Shown here: piece by piece, positions 1 to 12,000 of the stretch
How positions within the stretch are numbered: position 1 is the stretch's first letter
Layout of the letters: every line of letters begins with the position of its first letter
Assembly (NCBI RefSeq): GCF_012273895.1
Contig: NC_052128.1
Span: forward strand, 5,208,001 to 5,272,000
Reading direction: 5' to 3'
Length of the DNA: 64,000 nucleotides
From: Zerene cesonia
Taxonomy: Eukaryota > Arthropoda > Insecta > Lepidoptera > Pieridae
Made by a program: the position numbers and the translations under genes
Notes under the pieces: model-generated
Databases searched by the model: none
Told to the model about the DNA's origin: nothing
The model's input: only the letters and a program-made list of their open reading frames with translations

Positions 1-77
1 ATAGTATTATTATTCACCAATAGATGTCAGGAAAAAAAAACACGAATATGACATTTTCTAAAAAAAATCCCTAGCTA

Positions 78-207
78 GATCGATTTATCGCCCCCGAAAC
101 CCCCTATATACTAAATTTCATGAAAATCGTTGGAGCCGATTCCGAGATCCCAATTATATATATATATATATATATACAAGAATTGCTCGTTTAAAGGTAT
201 AAGATAT
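78..207 (+). repeat. RTE-like 3' tail with AT microsatellite
   Basis: CGATTTATCGCCCCCGAAAC, CATGAAAATCGTTGGAGCCG, an (AT)n run at 155-175, then ACAAGAATTGCTCGTTTAAA. It resembles the 3' end of an RTE non-LTR retrotransposon. The family is an inference. Confidence 0.5.
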
Positions 208-2021
208 ATAATTAGTACGAATTCTCAACTCGATACAATTATTATTTATAGATATTATAATCGTTTGAATCGATTATCCGCCCTCGATTGTAACTTTTAT
301 TCGAGATAACGTAGCCGAGTCATATGTTATTATCGCTTTAAACTTAATTGTTGCTTTACGGTAGTGGATGCACTGATCTGAGATGTAATCTTGTACAGCC
401 ATTGGATTTAATTACTAGACTCGTAGGTGTTTAACTGTATTAGTTTTATTGGTGGTTTTTCTTGGATATACAATTGCTGTGGTCCTTATTTATTTTAGAC
501 TACTGCTACTATATTACTATGAGTGGCGGAATTTCTAAATATTAGGATAGAGACGATCGCTAGGTACCTTTAAAAGGACATAGTATACGAGTAATAGGGA
601 ACAGCTGTTGCGTGGTAGATGGTTTATAAAGTTATTTTACATCATAGGTGAAATATTTGAATAACGCGTGGATGTATATACATTTTATATCCATTTGCTT
701 TTATATGGGTTACTTCATAAGTGTCAAAAATATTTGTACAATACTTTTTTTTAAATAACTAAACGGTTCCAAAAATAATGGTGGGACTCGATTTGTCATC
801 TTTTATTATTGTATTTCATGCTCTAAAATTTTTGTATACACGAATAAGAATATTCCAACTCACATTGATTTATGCATTATGATATTAAGAATAATTAAAA
901 AGTAAAGCCATTAAAATTCATATTTAGTGTGCGTATCTCCTCAGAATTAAATTAGAAAGTGAAATTGCGCAAATATTCAAAGTAATTATGATTTATAGTA
1001 TATATTAAAATTATAATCTTATTATTTATTCTATTACAATAATTAGACTATCATAATTATGATGCATACCCTTTTGCTTTCTCTTTTCTATGTAATAAAA
1101 CACTTAAAATTATCAACGTTCTACTATTTCGAAGAAACTTATCTTTATTATAATATAGATGGTTACTTCATGAAGTAAATTACGTGTTGAACATAGTAGG
1201 CTGTTTACCGCTGCTTTGTCTGCAGAATATCGCAATCAATATGTAAAGCCATTGGTTTAGTTGTTACGTTACGATTGGGACCAACGTGGGAAATATATTG
1301 TGCGATCTCATTCGTACTCCAGATGCCATTGGGTGTGAAGTATGAGAATAATGTATTAATTTAAATAAATTCATCGTTGGTTGGTAGATACGCGGTAGTT
1401 GTCAGCTATAGGCTTTGTATGTACTGCTATTGAAGCGCTTGTCATTTATAAAAAACAAAAGAACTCTTCTTCTATCTTCAAAAATCGAATCTTCAAAGCT
1501 CTCCACAGTCTAGAAATTCATTCATTTTACTCACTATTCCTTTGATATAGTGTGCATTATACAATACCTAACTTAATTCGCACCACCGGCTTGCGTAACG
1601 CTGATAAATATTAAACGGATTCTTGTTTGGGAGAAATTGATCGGTGCGGATGGGAATACTGATTGTTTGAATTCATTTAAGAAGATAATTGAAAATGAGA
1701 CATGCCTCGTATACAAATTCGTTTTACTTGTATACTTAAAACGAATACACGTTATATCGGTTTTTTACAACACCTAAATCGCAAGTAAAATCGGTAAAGT
1801 ATTAATTTTTACAGTAAGTAGGAATCATGTGTATTGACCACTTCTTGTTTCGACAGTTATTAATTAAGCAACGGTACGGTGAATTTCCCTTTTCTAATGT
1901 TTTGTAATATTTTGATTTGATTTGATTCGAGATATTTTTCTCTTTTGTCAGAAAAAAAGGAAAAAGCGTACTTACTCAGTACTTGAGTTAAAGTGAAATA
2001 ATACATTCTTATACATTTATG

Positions 2022-2258
2022 AGTGTGGCATGCTACTGTATTTTGATCGGAGCAGTCGGAGGCCAGTTTCCTTTTCCTCATTCTTTTCCTTCCACCCAGT
2101 TCCTTCCTTTATTCCCCACAATAATCCTTTCCTATTTGCTGTGTTTCCTATGTGTAGCGTATTTGCTGCGGCCCTCTGGAAATTTTCATGGGCGGTGGTG
2201 ATCACTTACCACCAGCGAACAACCAGCTCAATTGCCCGCTAAGATTAAAAAAAAAAAA
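2022..2258 (+). mobile_element. Poly-A SINE/LINE-tail repeat
   Basis: It has CCAGTTTCCTTTTCCTCA, then TTCATGGGCGGTGGTGATCA, TTGCCCGCT, and a poly-A tail. The same blocks occur at 16437-16771 in reverse. It resembles Metulj-type SINEs of Heliconius, but the name is from memory and uncertain. Confidence 0.7.
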
Positions 2259-4591
2259 TATAAATTTTGATGTAACAACAGATTCGCTCACATCCACACA
2301 TCCCATAAGTGCCAGTACAGTTAAAATGTATAATTTTGCCTAAATGGCGCCGTTAGTCTATCAATTTTATTATATATCGCAATTTTCATTGCACAACTCG
2401 ATCCATTTGTGAAAAAATCGAAAGTGAAGGGTTGCGCCAACGGATCGCATTCTGCGCACGAGCAGCGAATTCGACGCTTCACAAATCGGCCGTTTAACAT
2501 TCCTTATTGGTATCGAAATGGAAAGTCGTTACAGGCGCACACACGTCCGATTAATTTGTTGGCGAAACACGTTGTCTTCGATGAGTGTTGTGTTGCGTGA
2601 GATGGGCGTGGTAATGGTGTGTTTTAATGTCTGATTATTTAAAGGATCTCCAATTGTGTTTGCATGTGCTGTTTAACATTATGATGCGTTGATATTGCAT
2701 GGGAAGCGAGCAAGCAAGGGAGACTCTAAAACGAGAGAAAATTGCATAAATTTCATATTAACATCGTTTGAAAACGACAATGTTTTTGTTTATAATTTAT
2801 TTAACAGGTTTTTAAACATTCTGATTATGGCGACCCGTAATAATTACAAACCACGGAGTTATCGATTAATTAAACAAACAATAGTAATATTGAATGTTTC
2901 ATAATGAAATAAACAGCTAATACTTGTGATAAAACAAAATATCTAAATTTGTATGTCAATGTATTTGATAACAATATAGAATGATATTTAAAGCGAACTA
3001 TAAACAGCTTAAATCAATATAAAAACAAGCGGTGTTTACAGGTCGAGCTGAGGTTAAGCTTTCAATTACCTTGAGGGTCCTGAAGTCGGCTTAAATTAAC
3101 AAATCTGTCGAATTATATACTTGCAAAATTTATATTATTTGCTATTTATGATTGCTTGGTACCGGATAGATTTACGAGTCGTCTGCAGTATGAGAATAAA
3201 GCTTGCATTTTGTACATATGTATATGCATTGTTAAATTCTCCAAAGTGTATAATAGGATAAGTGTTTATTTATTTGAAGTAAAATCCGAAATATGACGCT
3301 CACGATGACGTCCGTTTTTAATAAAACTTGTACAATTTAAATACTTGCAAACAACTACCCCAATATCTGTCAAAATTGTTCTACGCGTTTCGGAGATTCG
3401 TATTGTTTTGATTGCATTTCTGTACATTTAATTGATTTCGAATGTGATGTTGTATTCGCTAAAATAATGTATTTTGTTTGCACTTTTGTTGAATTTCGAG
3501 TAGAAAGTAAGATATATCGTATTTAAATTTATATTGGAACGGATCTCATTATCTCGTAAACGAAATAAATGACCTTTAAATAACTGTTAATCAGGAACTC
3601 ACAGAATTTTCTACCGTCTTGTGTTATAAATTCGTTTACTGCCCTTAAAGATATACGTTATGTTATTGGGTTTGATCCTAACATTAGAAGAAGCTATTCG
3701 CCAGTGTCAAGTTTATTTTAGGCTTACTTGTATATTGAGTAATTGTGTTAAAAGTATCCGTCTTAATCTTTAATTTTAATGTGTATGCTATATGCGCCTG
3801 CTGTGTGCTGTAAAAAAGATTATAAATTTTCAAATAACGGGAATTTAGGAACACTGCCTTTAAAAAGTATTTCATATTAATACGAGTGATATAGCTGTAA
3901 TATGAGGTATATGTTTATTTAACTGTTATATCAATTTTAATATACGAAATTTAAATTTAAACGACGAACTTACGACGTAGTTAGATACCGCTATGATAAT
4001 AAAAAACGGTTTTTAATGATGTATTTAATTACTACTTTAAACCATATATTATTTTTTCCCAACTGTGCCAAGACTTACAATTATGTGAGTAACTAGTTAC
4101 GCCCTGCGGTTTTATATCTTTCGAAGGGTTGGTCATTGAAAAACATTGGTAGCTTAGCCGATCTTTGATCTTGGGTCATCGACTATTTTCAATCTGTATA
4201 GTGTATTTTATCCAAATTAGTGCTATGGTTGAGCCCCGAACGCGTAACAGGTAGACACAGACGAACACATTTATAATATTCAGTATAAAGCACGATTAAG
4301 ACTTAAATAATGACCCTGTTATTACATAAATAGAGTTCACAATGTATTAATTGAAATTCAGCCGCAGGTATTATCGTAATAATTTATACGTAATCTCGCG
4401 TGTAGACCTTTATTAATCTTAAATGTTGAAATTATTTTATGAATATAAATTCCCCGATAGAATAGTGTAAATTCTATCTCTATTTACATTATTATTTAAT
4501 ATTTATGCTAAATTTGCGCTGTGTTTTCATCCACTTTGTGTTTTATGACTCAGTGTTTATGACCTCTTTAAAGCCGAAAAATCCGATATAC

Positions 4592-4798
4592 CGTGACCGC
4601 GCGAGCTTGCTAGAAATACATGGATTTTTCAATTTATCTTCACATTAGTCGAATCGCTACTGCTCGAAACGGTGAAGGAAAACATCGTGGGAAAATCATG
4701 TGACAACTGCCAACCCGCACTGCCATCGTTGTAGATTATGGCCCAAATTATCATAGCAAACCCGTGTATAAATGGGCTGGTGATGATGATGATGATGA
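4592..4798 (+). mobile_element. tRNA-derived SINE, truncated copy
   Basis: Same family as 33670-33982, opposite orientation. The head is missing; the body (AACGGTGAAGGAAAACATCG, CTGCCAACCCGCACT) and the (GAT)n tail remain, with internal deletions. Confidence 0.75.
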
Positions 4799-5002
4799 AT
4801 ATGCTTTTCGTTAAACTTACTATCTGTACTAGGACTTTATCAAGGAAACCTAAATAAATGATTAATACCTATCTTATGCTTGTTCTCTTAGCAGAAAGTT
4901 TAAGGATTGCATGGTAGTAGTGGTCGGTATCAGGTATAATTATTCTTTGTCGTTCAAATATTTATTCTCACTACAATCATATTCATAGAATTATATGATT
5001 AA

Positions 5003-5194
5003 CTACCTGCGCCTTGCGGTTTCACCCGCGTAAGTCCGTATCCCGTAGGAATATCGGGATAAAAAGTTGCCCATATGTTATTCCAGTTGTCCAGTGTTCA
5101 CATTTCAGTGCAATCGGTTTAGTAGTTTTTACATGAAAGAGCAACAAACACACACACATCCTTACAAGTTTTCGCATTTATAATATTTGTAGGA
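5003..5194 (-). mobile_element. Non-autonomous Helitron-like element
   Basis: Reverse-oriented copy of the 15300-15490 family: the hairpin end CGGTTTCACCCGCG is at the left and the TATTTGTAGGA start at the right. The terminal CTAG is mutated to CTAC. Confidence 0.75.
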
Positions 5195-5930
5195 TATGAT
5201 ATAAGTAGGATAGTAGGATCAATTAAGTACTTTTAAAATCCGTTCGGTTCAAACCACATCATAGCTACGCTACTTTTTAGCAGAAGCGTCCTGTTCTAGT
5301 TAGCTCCAGCTAGCTGGCGTTTACTCCGAAGTGACGAATTACATCGAAGTAAACATGAGCCCACTGAGAAGCCTTTTATATTCGACTTAAGGTCGTATGT
5401 CGCGTCATTATCTCATAATGCAGCCGGTGTTGGATGTTGCTGATTACGCGGATGATGCAGATATTGTTGGGACTGTTGCATTTAATCGCGTAACATTGTA
5501 TCGTTTATTCGCTCGCCTGCACATCATACGACTGTGTGCTATTATAGACAGTATAACAGCTTGGTTTACTGCTTATGTCCCTTGATTTCAATACATTTCC
5601 CATTGTAAATCAACATTTAAAACTCAATTTTTCTCCTGTATTCGTAAATTTCTGGTGACACATTGTAATTGTAAATGGTTTCAAACATTCACACGTTACA
5701 CACACTCCGAAACGGTGACTATATAAATGTTTGGTTTACACTTACAGTCGATAGTAAATTTAGAAATAAATTAATATAAGGTTACAGGCATAATCTGAAC
5801 ATATCGGCATTAGGTAGGTGCGGATAGGTCGATGAATTTTTTTTTATACCCCAAGTATATAAACATAGTCTAATTGTATATCAACTACTTGTAATATACT
5901 CCAATAGTACCATTGTCCACTCTCCCCCAG

Positions 5931-6079
5931 GACCGGAGTACGGCACAATGGAGGCGGCGTGGAAGGGTGGCATGGTGGAGGCGGAGAGGCTCTCCGACCT
6001 GCACCTCAGCGTGCGCGACCGGCTCGTCAACGACGTCATGGCCCAGATCAAGAACTGGCAGAAGGACACGTATCACAAG
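5931..6079 (+). CDS. Synd: Syndapin exon, F-BAR N-terminal half
   Basis: The acceptor is a pyrimidine run ending CCCCCAG, and the donor is AAG|GTTAGT. The exon starts with two bases of a split codon and then has 49 codons, ending in phase 0. It contains PEYGTMEAAW and IKNWQKDTYHK, which match the conserved family segments around GPQYGT and KNWQKE. The ATG inside it (5948) is an internal methionine, not the start, because the family has about 60 residues before this point. Confidence 0.95.
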
Positions 6080-9000
6080 GTTAGTGATAAGCCGCCCATT
6101 AAAGCCACTGCACTGTTTGGTGCACAGATTGCAACTACTGTTACTGTTAGTATATGTTATTGTTTAGCTCGCCTACAGACAAGAGAATTTATTTATTTAT
6201 CCAAGGCTTAAGGATTTGTTTTGGGATTTTTAAGAACTTAAAAAGCCCTTGGTATTTTTTTTTTATTTTCGTCCGTGATAAATTTGCGGTTACAGCTGCA
6301 GAAGCGAATTTATGGAGACACGATCTGTTTTCATTGTATATGTTTACGAGTAATTTTAAATGAACCTGGAAATTTTCTTGAAAGTTCGCTGGATGTGGAA
6401 TTGTCATCGTCACTTAAATGAAACAAGATACGATTTAGAAAAGCCTTTTACAATTTTTATAGCGGAAAAACATATTTTCGCGTGGAAGACTTAGCAATTC
6501 GACTTCGAAATATTCTACGACAAAGCTGCATTTTCAGTTATATATTTAATACATTTCGGCTATAATAAAAACATTTTTAACTCATTCGGAATTTCATGCG
6601 GTCTCCACTCAAGCCATTAATATTATACGAACAAAACTAATTAACTCCCGTTATGTTTAAGACTTAAATGTAACCGTTTGTAAAAAGGAAAGTTCGGTAA
6701 AATTAAACAGATTATTTTTACGTGAAGCGAAAGTTATGAAGTGATGCCGTAATGAGCAGACTGGAGAATAAATTTATTTAATCGTTAATGAAATGTAATT
6801 CTTTTAATACGAATTGCAGGAAATAATTAATAATCTCATACTAACTCATATTGATGAATTAATACCACTCACTCTCTTGGAAACATCTTGCACAAAACAA
6901 TGTTGTCATATTTTTATAGTTTTAGTTCAATTTACCTTACAGATCTAAACACATACATAGAAGTATCCTATACTAGGTACCTTGTAAGCACACGTCTATG
7001 TGTGCGTAAGTCTAAATTCAAGTTCGATCGGATGTTTTATATATTGTTATCAAAGTAGAGAACTTCGATCGCCTTCGAATCTGTAGACATCAGAGCGATG
7101 TCAGTTGCGGAAATTAGTCAATCCACGGGCGCTTCATATGTCAGTAACTGCAACGGAGATGGAAAATACTGATACGGGAGTGAATTGTGACGCGTGTGTG
7201 CATTTCTCGTCGTGGAAAACGTATAAACTTTTTAATTAAACAAGTTGTTTTTAGACTCATCTAAACAATATCCCAGATTCGAAAAAAGTAGCTACGTTAA
7301 TAGTACCTACATCTAATATCTTGTTTAATGTGTATCAAATATTAAGTATTATGAATGAAAAGGATATGATCGCGAAAACGATCCAACGATTTTCCTTTTT
7401 ATATAGATAAGTTTTTAAAAACCGTGATGTTATTTCATATTGTAGCAGCATAATTTAGAAATCGTGCATTGAAGTGTTAATCAATGCTAAAATTTGTATT
7501 CAAGGATAATGTAATTATATTTTTCTTTTATTTCTATAATATATAAGTATTCTTATGTAATGAACTTTAAGTTTTAAATGAGAATTAATAATTCTTTAAA
7601 CCTATATTCATAACACACTTAATTCACTTGAAACAATCACGGTATCGTGAACTAATGCATTTACCGCACAGCCAGGCACTACTCACCGCGCGAGCGTGGC
7701 GCTCTCGTGGCATGTTTAAAGCGAAATCTGTAAGAGATAGTATTATCTAATGTTGTATTCAAGAAATGCGGCAACCGGCCGGCCAGCCCGGCTTCCGACG
7801 TTGTGCGTCGGTATGCAGCGGGTTTGTTATGTAGGCAGTTATTGGATATACATAGTTGTTTTAGTACTAAGAGCCTTGAGGGCTTTATTATGCATGTCAC
7901 ATTTCATCTTAACGCGATTGTCGATTCGCGATTTCTCATTTTAATAGAATTGAAATTGTGACACAATTGCTTTTAAGTAAATGCTAATGTACCTTATTAC
8001 CACTACTTACCTTATTCTGTGCTCAGAGAGCATGCGTCATGTCATATACTGCAATTACTTTAATAAAGTTCTAGCTGCGCCCCGCGGTTTCACCCGCGTA
8101 AGACCGTATCCCGTAGGAATATTGGGATAAAAAGTTGCCAATATGTTATTCCAGTTATCCACTGTCTACGTGCCAAATTTCATTGCAATCGATTCAGTAG
8201 TTTTTGCGTGAAAGAGCAACAAACGCACACACATCCTTACAAACTTTCGCATTTATAATATTAGTAATAACTAATATGTATGTATTAGTAGGATTAGTAG
8301 GATAGTAGGATACACTTAAAAAGACAAGTGTAAGTTCCTTCGCATATTATATACGATTAAGTATATTATACGTATCTACCTACGCTATAAATATATTCCG
8401 CGGACATCCGTGACAGAAATACGTTAAGGATTTTTTATAATAATGCACACGCGTTCGTTACATCACGGCTATTTCAATAAATGCATATTTTAACATAAGT
8501 TATTGTTAATGGTAAGCCAAGGACACAGTAATTAATATTTAATGCGCGACCCAGCTGCATTGTCTGCAAGATGGAGGTGCTATTAAAATATAATTTGCGC
8601 TGTTCTATATCGCTGTATTTATTTATTTAAAGTACTAGGTTTTAATTGAGCTGTGATGGTTCAAGGGTTAAGAGCTTAGACCTTAAGCAAGAGTGACTTA
8701 GGTTAGATAATACGGGAACGTGTAAAAAACAACAGTTTTTTCAATTATATCTATAGGTATNNNNNNNNNNNNNNNNNNNNNNNNNNNNNNNNNNNNNNNN
8801 NNNNNNNNNNNNNNNNNNNNNNNNNNNNNNNNNNNNNNNNNNNNNNNNNNNNNNNNNNNNNNNNNNNNNNNNNNNNNNNNNNNNNNNNNNNNNNNNNNNN
8901 NNNNNNNNNNNNNNNNNNNNNNNNNNNNNNNNNNNNNNNNNNNNNNNNNNNNNNNNNNNNNNNNNNNNNNNNNNNNNNNNNNNNNNNNNNNNNNNNNNNN

Positions 9001-12000
9001 NNNNNNNNNNNNNNNNNNNNNNNNNNNNNNNNNNNNNNNNNNNNNNNNNNNNNNNNNNNNNNNNNNNNNNNNNNNNNNNNNNNNNNNNNNNNNNNNNNNN
9101 NNNNNNNNNNNNNNNNNNNNNNNNNNNNNNNNNNNNNNNNNNNNNNNNNNNNNNNNNNNNNNNNNNNNNNNNNNNNNNNNNNNNNNNNNNNNNNNNNNNN
9201 NNNNNNNNNNNNNNNNNNNNNNNNNNNNNNNNNNNNNNNNNNNNNNNNNNNNNNNNNNNNNNNNNNNNNNNNNNNNNNNNNNNNNNNNNNNNNNNNNNNN
9301 NNNNNNNNNNNNNNNNNNNNNNNNNNNNNNNNNNNNNNNNNNNNNNNNNNNNNNNNNNNNNNNNNNNNNNNNNNNNNNNNNNNNNNNNNNNNNNNNNNNN
9401 NNNNNNNNNNNNNNNNNNNNNNNNNNNNNNNNNNNNNNNNNNNNNNNNNNNNNNNNNNNNNNNNNNNNNNNNNNNNNNNNNNNNNNNNNNNNNNNNNNNN
9501 NNNNNNNNNNNNNNNNNNNNNNNNNNNNNNNNNNNNNNNNNNNNNNNNNNNNNNNNNNNNNNNNNNNNNNNNNNNNNNNNNNNNNNNNNNNNNNNNNNNN
9601 NNNNNNNNNNNNNNNNNNNNNNNNNNNNNNNNNNNNNNNNNNNNNNNNNNNNNNNNNNNNNNNNNNNNNNNNNNNNNNNNNNNNNNNNNNNNNNNNNNNN
9701 NNNNNNNNNNNNNNNNNNNNNNNNNNNNNNNNNNNNNNNNNNNNNNNNNNNNNNNNNNNNGACAGATTCGAAATTCAAATGTAATATTTTTTTATAATTA
9801 AGTGTAACAGTATTTATGGCCAGACTAAGTATTATACATGACGACTCTGCACAATTGATAAAAGAAAATATCGTTTCGAAGCAGACAGATCTCATACTAA
9901 TATTCGGAGAAAGGGAATCCCCTTGCAATGGTAATAGCTTCGATGGCTAGAAATTGCTTCGATGTTTGTTTGTTGATGGGTCTTGAATGGTTTTTCTCTC
10001 TTATTTTAAACTTAATGTACCATATTTTATGAAGTATTGAGTTGGAGTTTGGGGCGGATGTTATACGACTGCTTCATTGATCGATCTTCTTTATGGGCAT
10101 GTTGACGATCAGTCTTCTGTGTCCTGCCTTACTAAGATTTTTTTTTTTTTTTTTTGTGAAGACCCGACGGGAATCGAATCCAGGACCCCCACGTTTCTAC
10201 GCTCATGTATTATTAACCACTGTGCCAAGGAGGCGGCCGTTTACATACTATGTGTATAGTCTTTATAATAAAGAAATTATTCATTGAGATAATAAATTTT
10301 CAGTCGTACGTTTAAATAATTCATGAACCGTACTTTCGCAATTTGCATATTTATACACGTGGTTATTTACATTTAATTTAATTAATTCTAATTAGAATAT
10401 AATATAGATAGAATAAGTGGTAATTCGATTTTAAAATTATCCACCAGCAGCTGAAGCTGTAGCGCTGGATTCAACGCCACTTTGCAGGGTTGTCCAAGCA
10501 CTACAATAGGTTTTTGATCGATTTCCGAAATATGGAGTGTTACGTAATTGTGATTTTGATGGTATAAAAGAACTAGTTTCTAACAGAAATGAAGATAAAT
10601 TGATTCATTCAAATCGAAATACTACGTTTGCTGTTAGTAATATCAAATACCACAACATTATACACTTCATTTAACTACTCATTTGACAATTTAAATGTGT
10701 TATAGTATTTCTATTAATATATAAATAGGTATAAAGTAATTATCTTTTCCAATGTTTTTCACGAATTGCTTCTTTAATATCAGAGCCTTGCTAATTGAAT
10801 GCGTCCGTTTAATGCTAATGGGATTCATAGTCAAGTGGCCAGCGGGGCCGTGATCACCGGTGATTCAGCCATTGTTTTATATTGGATACAGGCGAGCACG
10901 TAATACATACATTGTGCGCTTACATGGTGTTGTGACTTGTGACATTGAAGGTACATTCGCGTACGCAAGTGCTTTTCTTGCGAGGATGTATTCGGTATTT
11001 CACCGCATTATAAGCAGTGGGAATTGGGATATACCTAGAACCCTTTTCCCACAGGTTTTGAATGTACATACATAGAATGTATTCCTTTGTAATATGATTC
11101 ATACAATGTACAGTGTACTATAGGAAGGGAACCTTAAAGGAATAATGTTTATAAAAAGGCTCCAACGTTTTTTAACATGTACAGAAAATTTTACGCAAGA
11201 TTGCAAAGTTTTGAGTAGCTTCGGCGACGGTAATTAGTTTCATATATTTATTATTTTTGGCTTTACATCCCAGTACGTGTATCTTTTATTGAAGGCAGTG
11301 CATTACACTCGATAGAATATTGGTTAAAACCCCATGTCCCCTCGTGAGGCACGAGTTACATATCATAATAGTAGAGATGTTATCCACTATGGCGCATGTT
11401 AGCCGTAGTAATACAAATGATAGTCGATTATAATATGAATTATAATGTCCGCAAGTGAGATATCATTGTCCAACCAAGGCTCAAACATTCAACACGCGAC
11501 GCATTCTTGCGGCTTTGCCCTTTCTGCATTCTCCGCAAGGTCTTATAATCTAATTTTAGTTCGCATTCCGTTTTCATTTATCTGCGTTTAGCGCTCAACC
11601 GGTGTGCGGTAATTGCTACTTCCACGTTGGATGTGTTATTCGATATTCAGAGAGGATATCGTGTGTTGTTTAATTTGTAGAAATATATATATTGTGTAAC
11701 GATGCTGTTGTAATGCGCAGTTGTGTTATGTCGCTCTGTCACGCTTGATAATTTAAGTCTTAATCGGTTTGGATAAATTTGAACTAATAAACCAAACTAA
11801 AACTTATTCTACACTTATGTAGCAGGGGATGTTTTAATGGTTATCAGGTCACAGTTTAACAGTTTTTATTACATTGTTATTGGATTCACCTCTATGCTTG
11901 TATACATATACACATGTATGTAACATACGTCTCCTTTGGACGTGATATTGACCCACTTTAAACGGAGAAATTAAATTTTTAGTTTTTTTTTTATTTATAA

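Larger units (their letters stand above)
1..5930 (+). other. Upstream syndapin intron or 5' flank
   Basis: This is AT-rich sequence before the first visible exon. It holds an RTE-like tail (about 78-207), a poly-A SINE (2022-2258), a truncated tRNA-SINE copy (4592-4798) and a Helitron-like element (5003-5194). I searched it for the F-BAR N-terminal exons (family segments like FWEPGNYKRT) and saw none, so it is probably intronic. Confidence 0.55.

Noticed and set aside
1..5930. Search for the syndapin start codon and N-terminal F-BAR exon
   Set aside because: No GC-rich, frame-compatible segment resembling the conserved FWEPGNY/RIEDG region was seen; the exon must be outside the window.
5948..6211. 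ORF starting at the ATG inside the first visible syndapin exon
   Set aside because: It is the real exon read through its donor site. The ATG is internal and residues after 6079 are intronic.
8741..9928. Very long ORFs running through N runs (also at 25301-26464, 38293-39495, 48507-49873)
   Set aside because: They stay open only because N is untranslatable. Except for the real syndapin SH3 exon at 48563-48735 and 49736-49762, the flanking residues show no coding signal.
10138..10245. Possible tRNA gene on the minus strand
   Set aside because: A and B boxes are present but the acceptor and anticodon stems do not form, and it has a poly-A tail; it is a SINE fragment.
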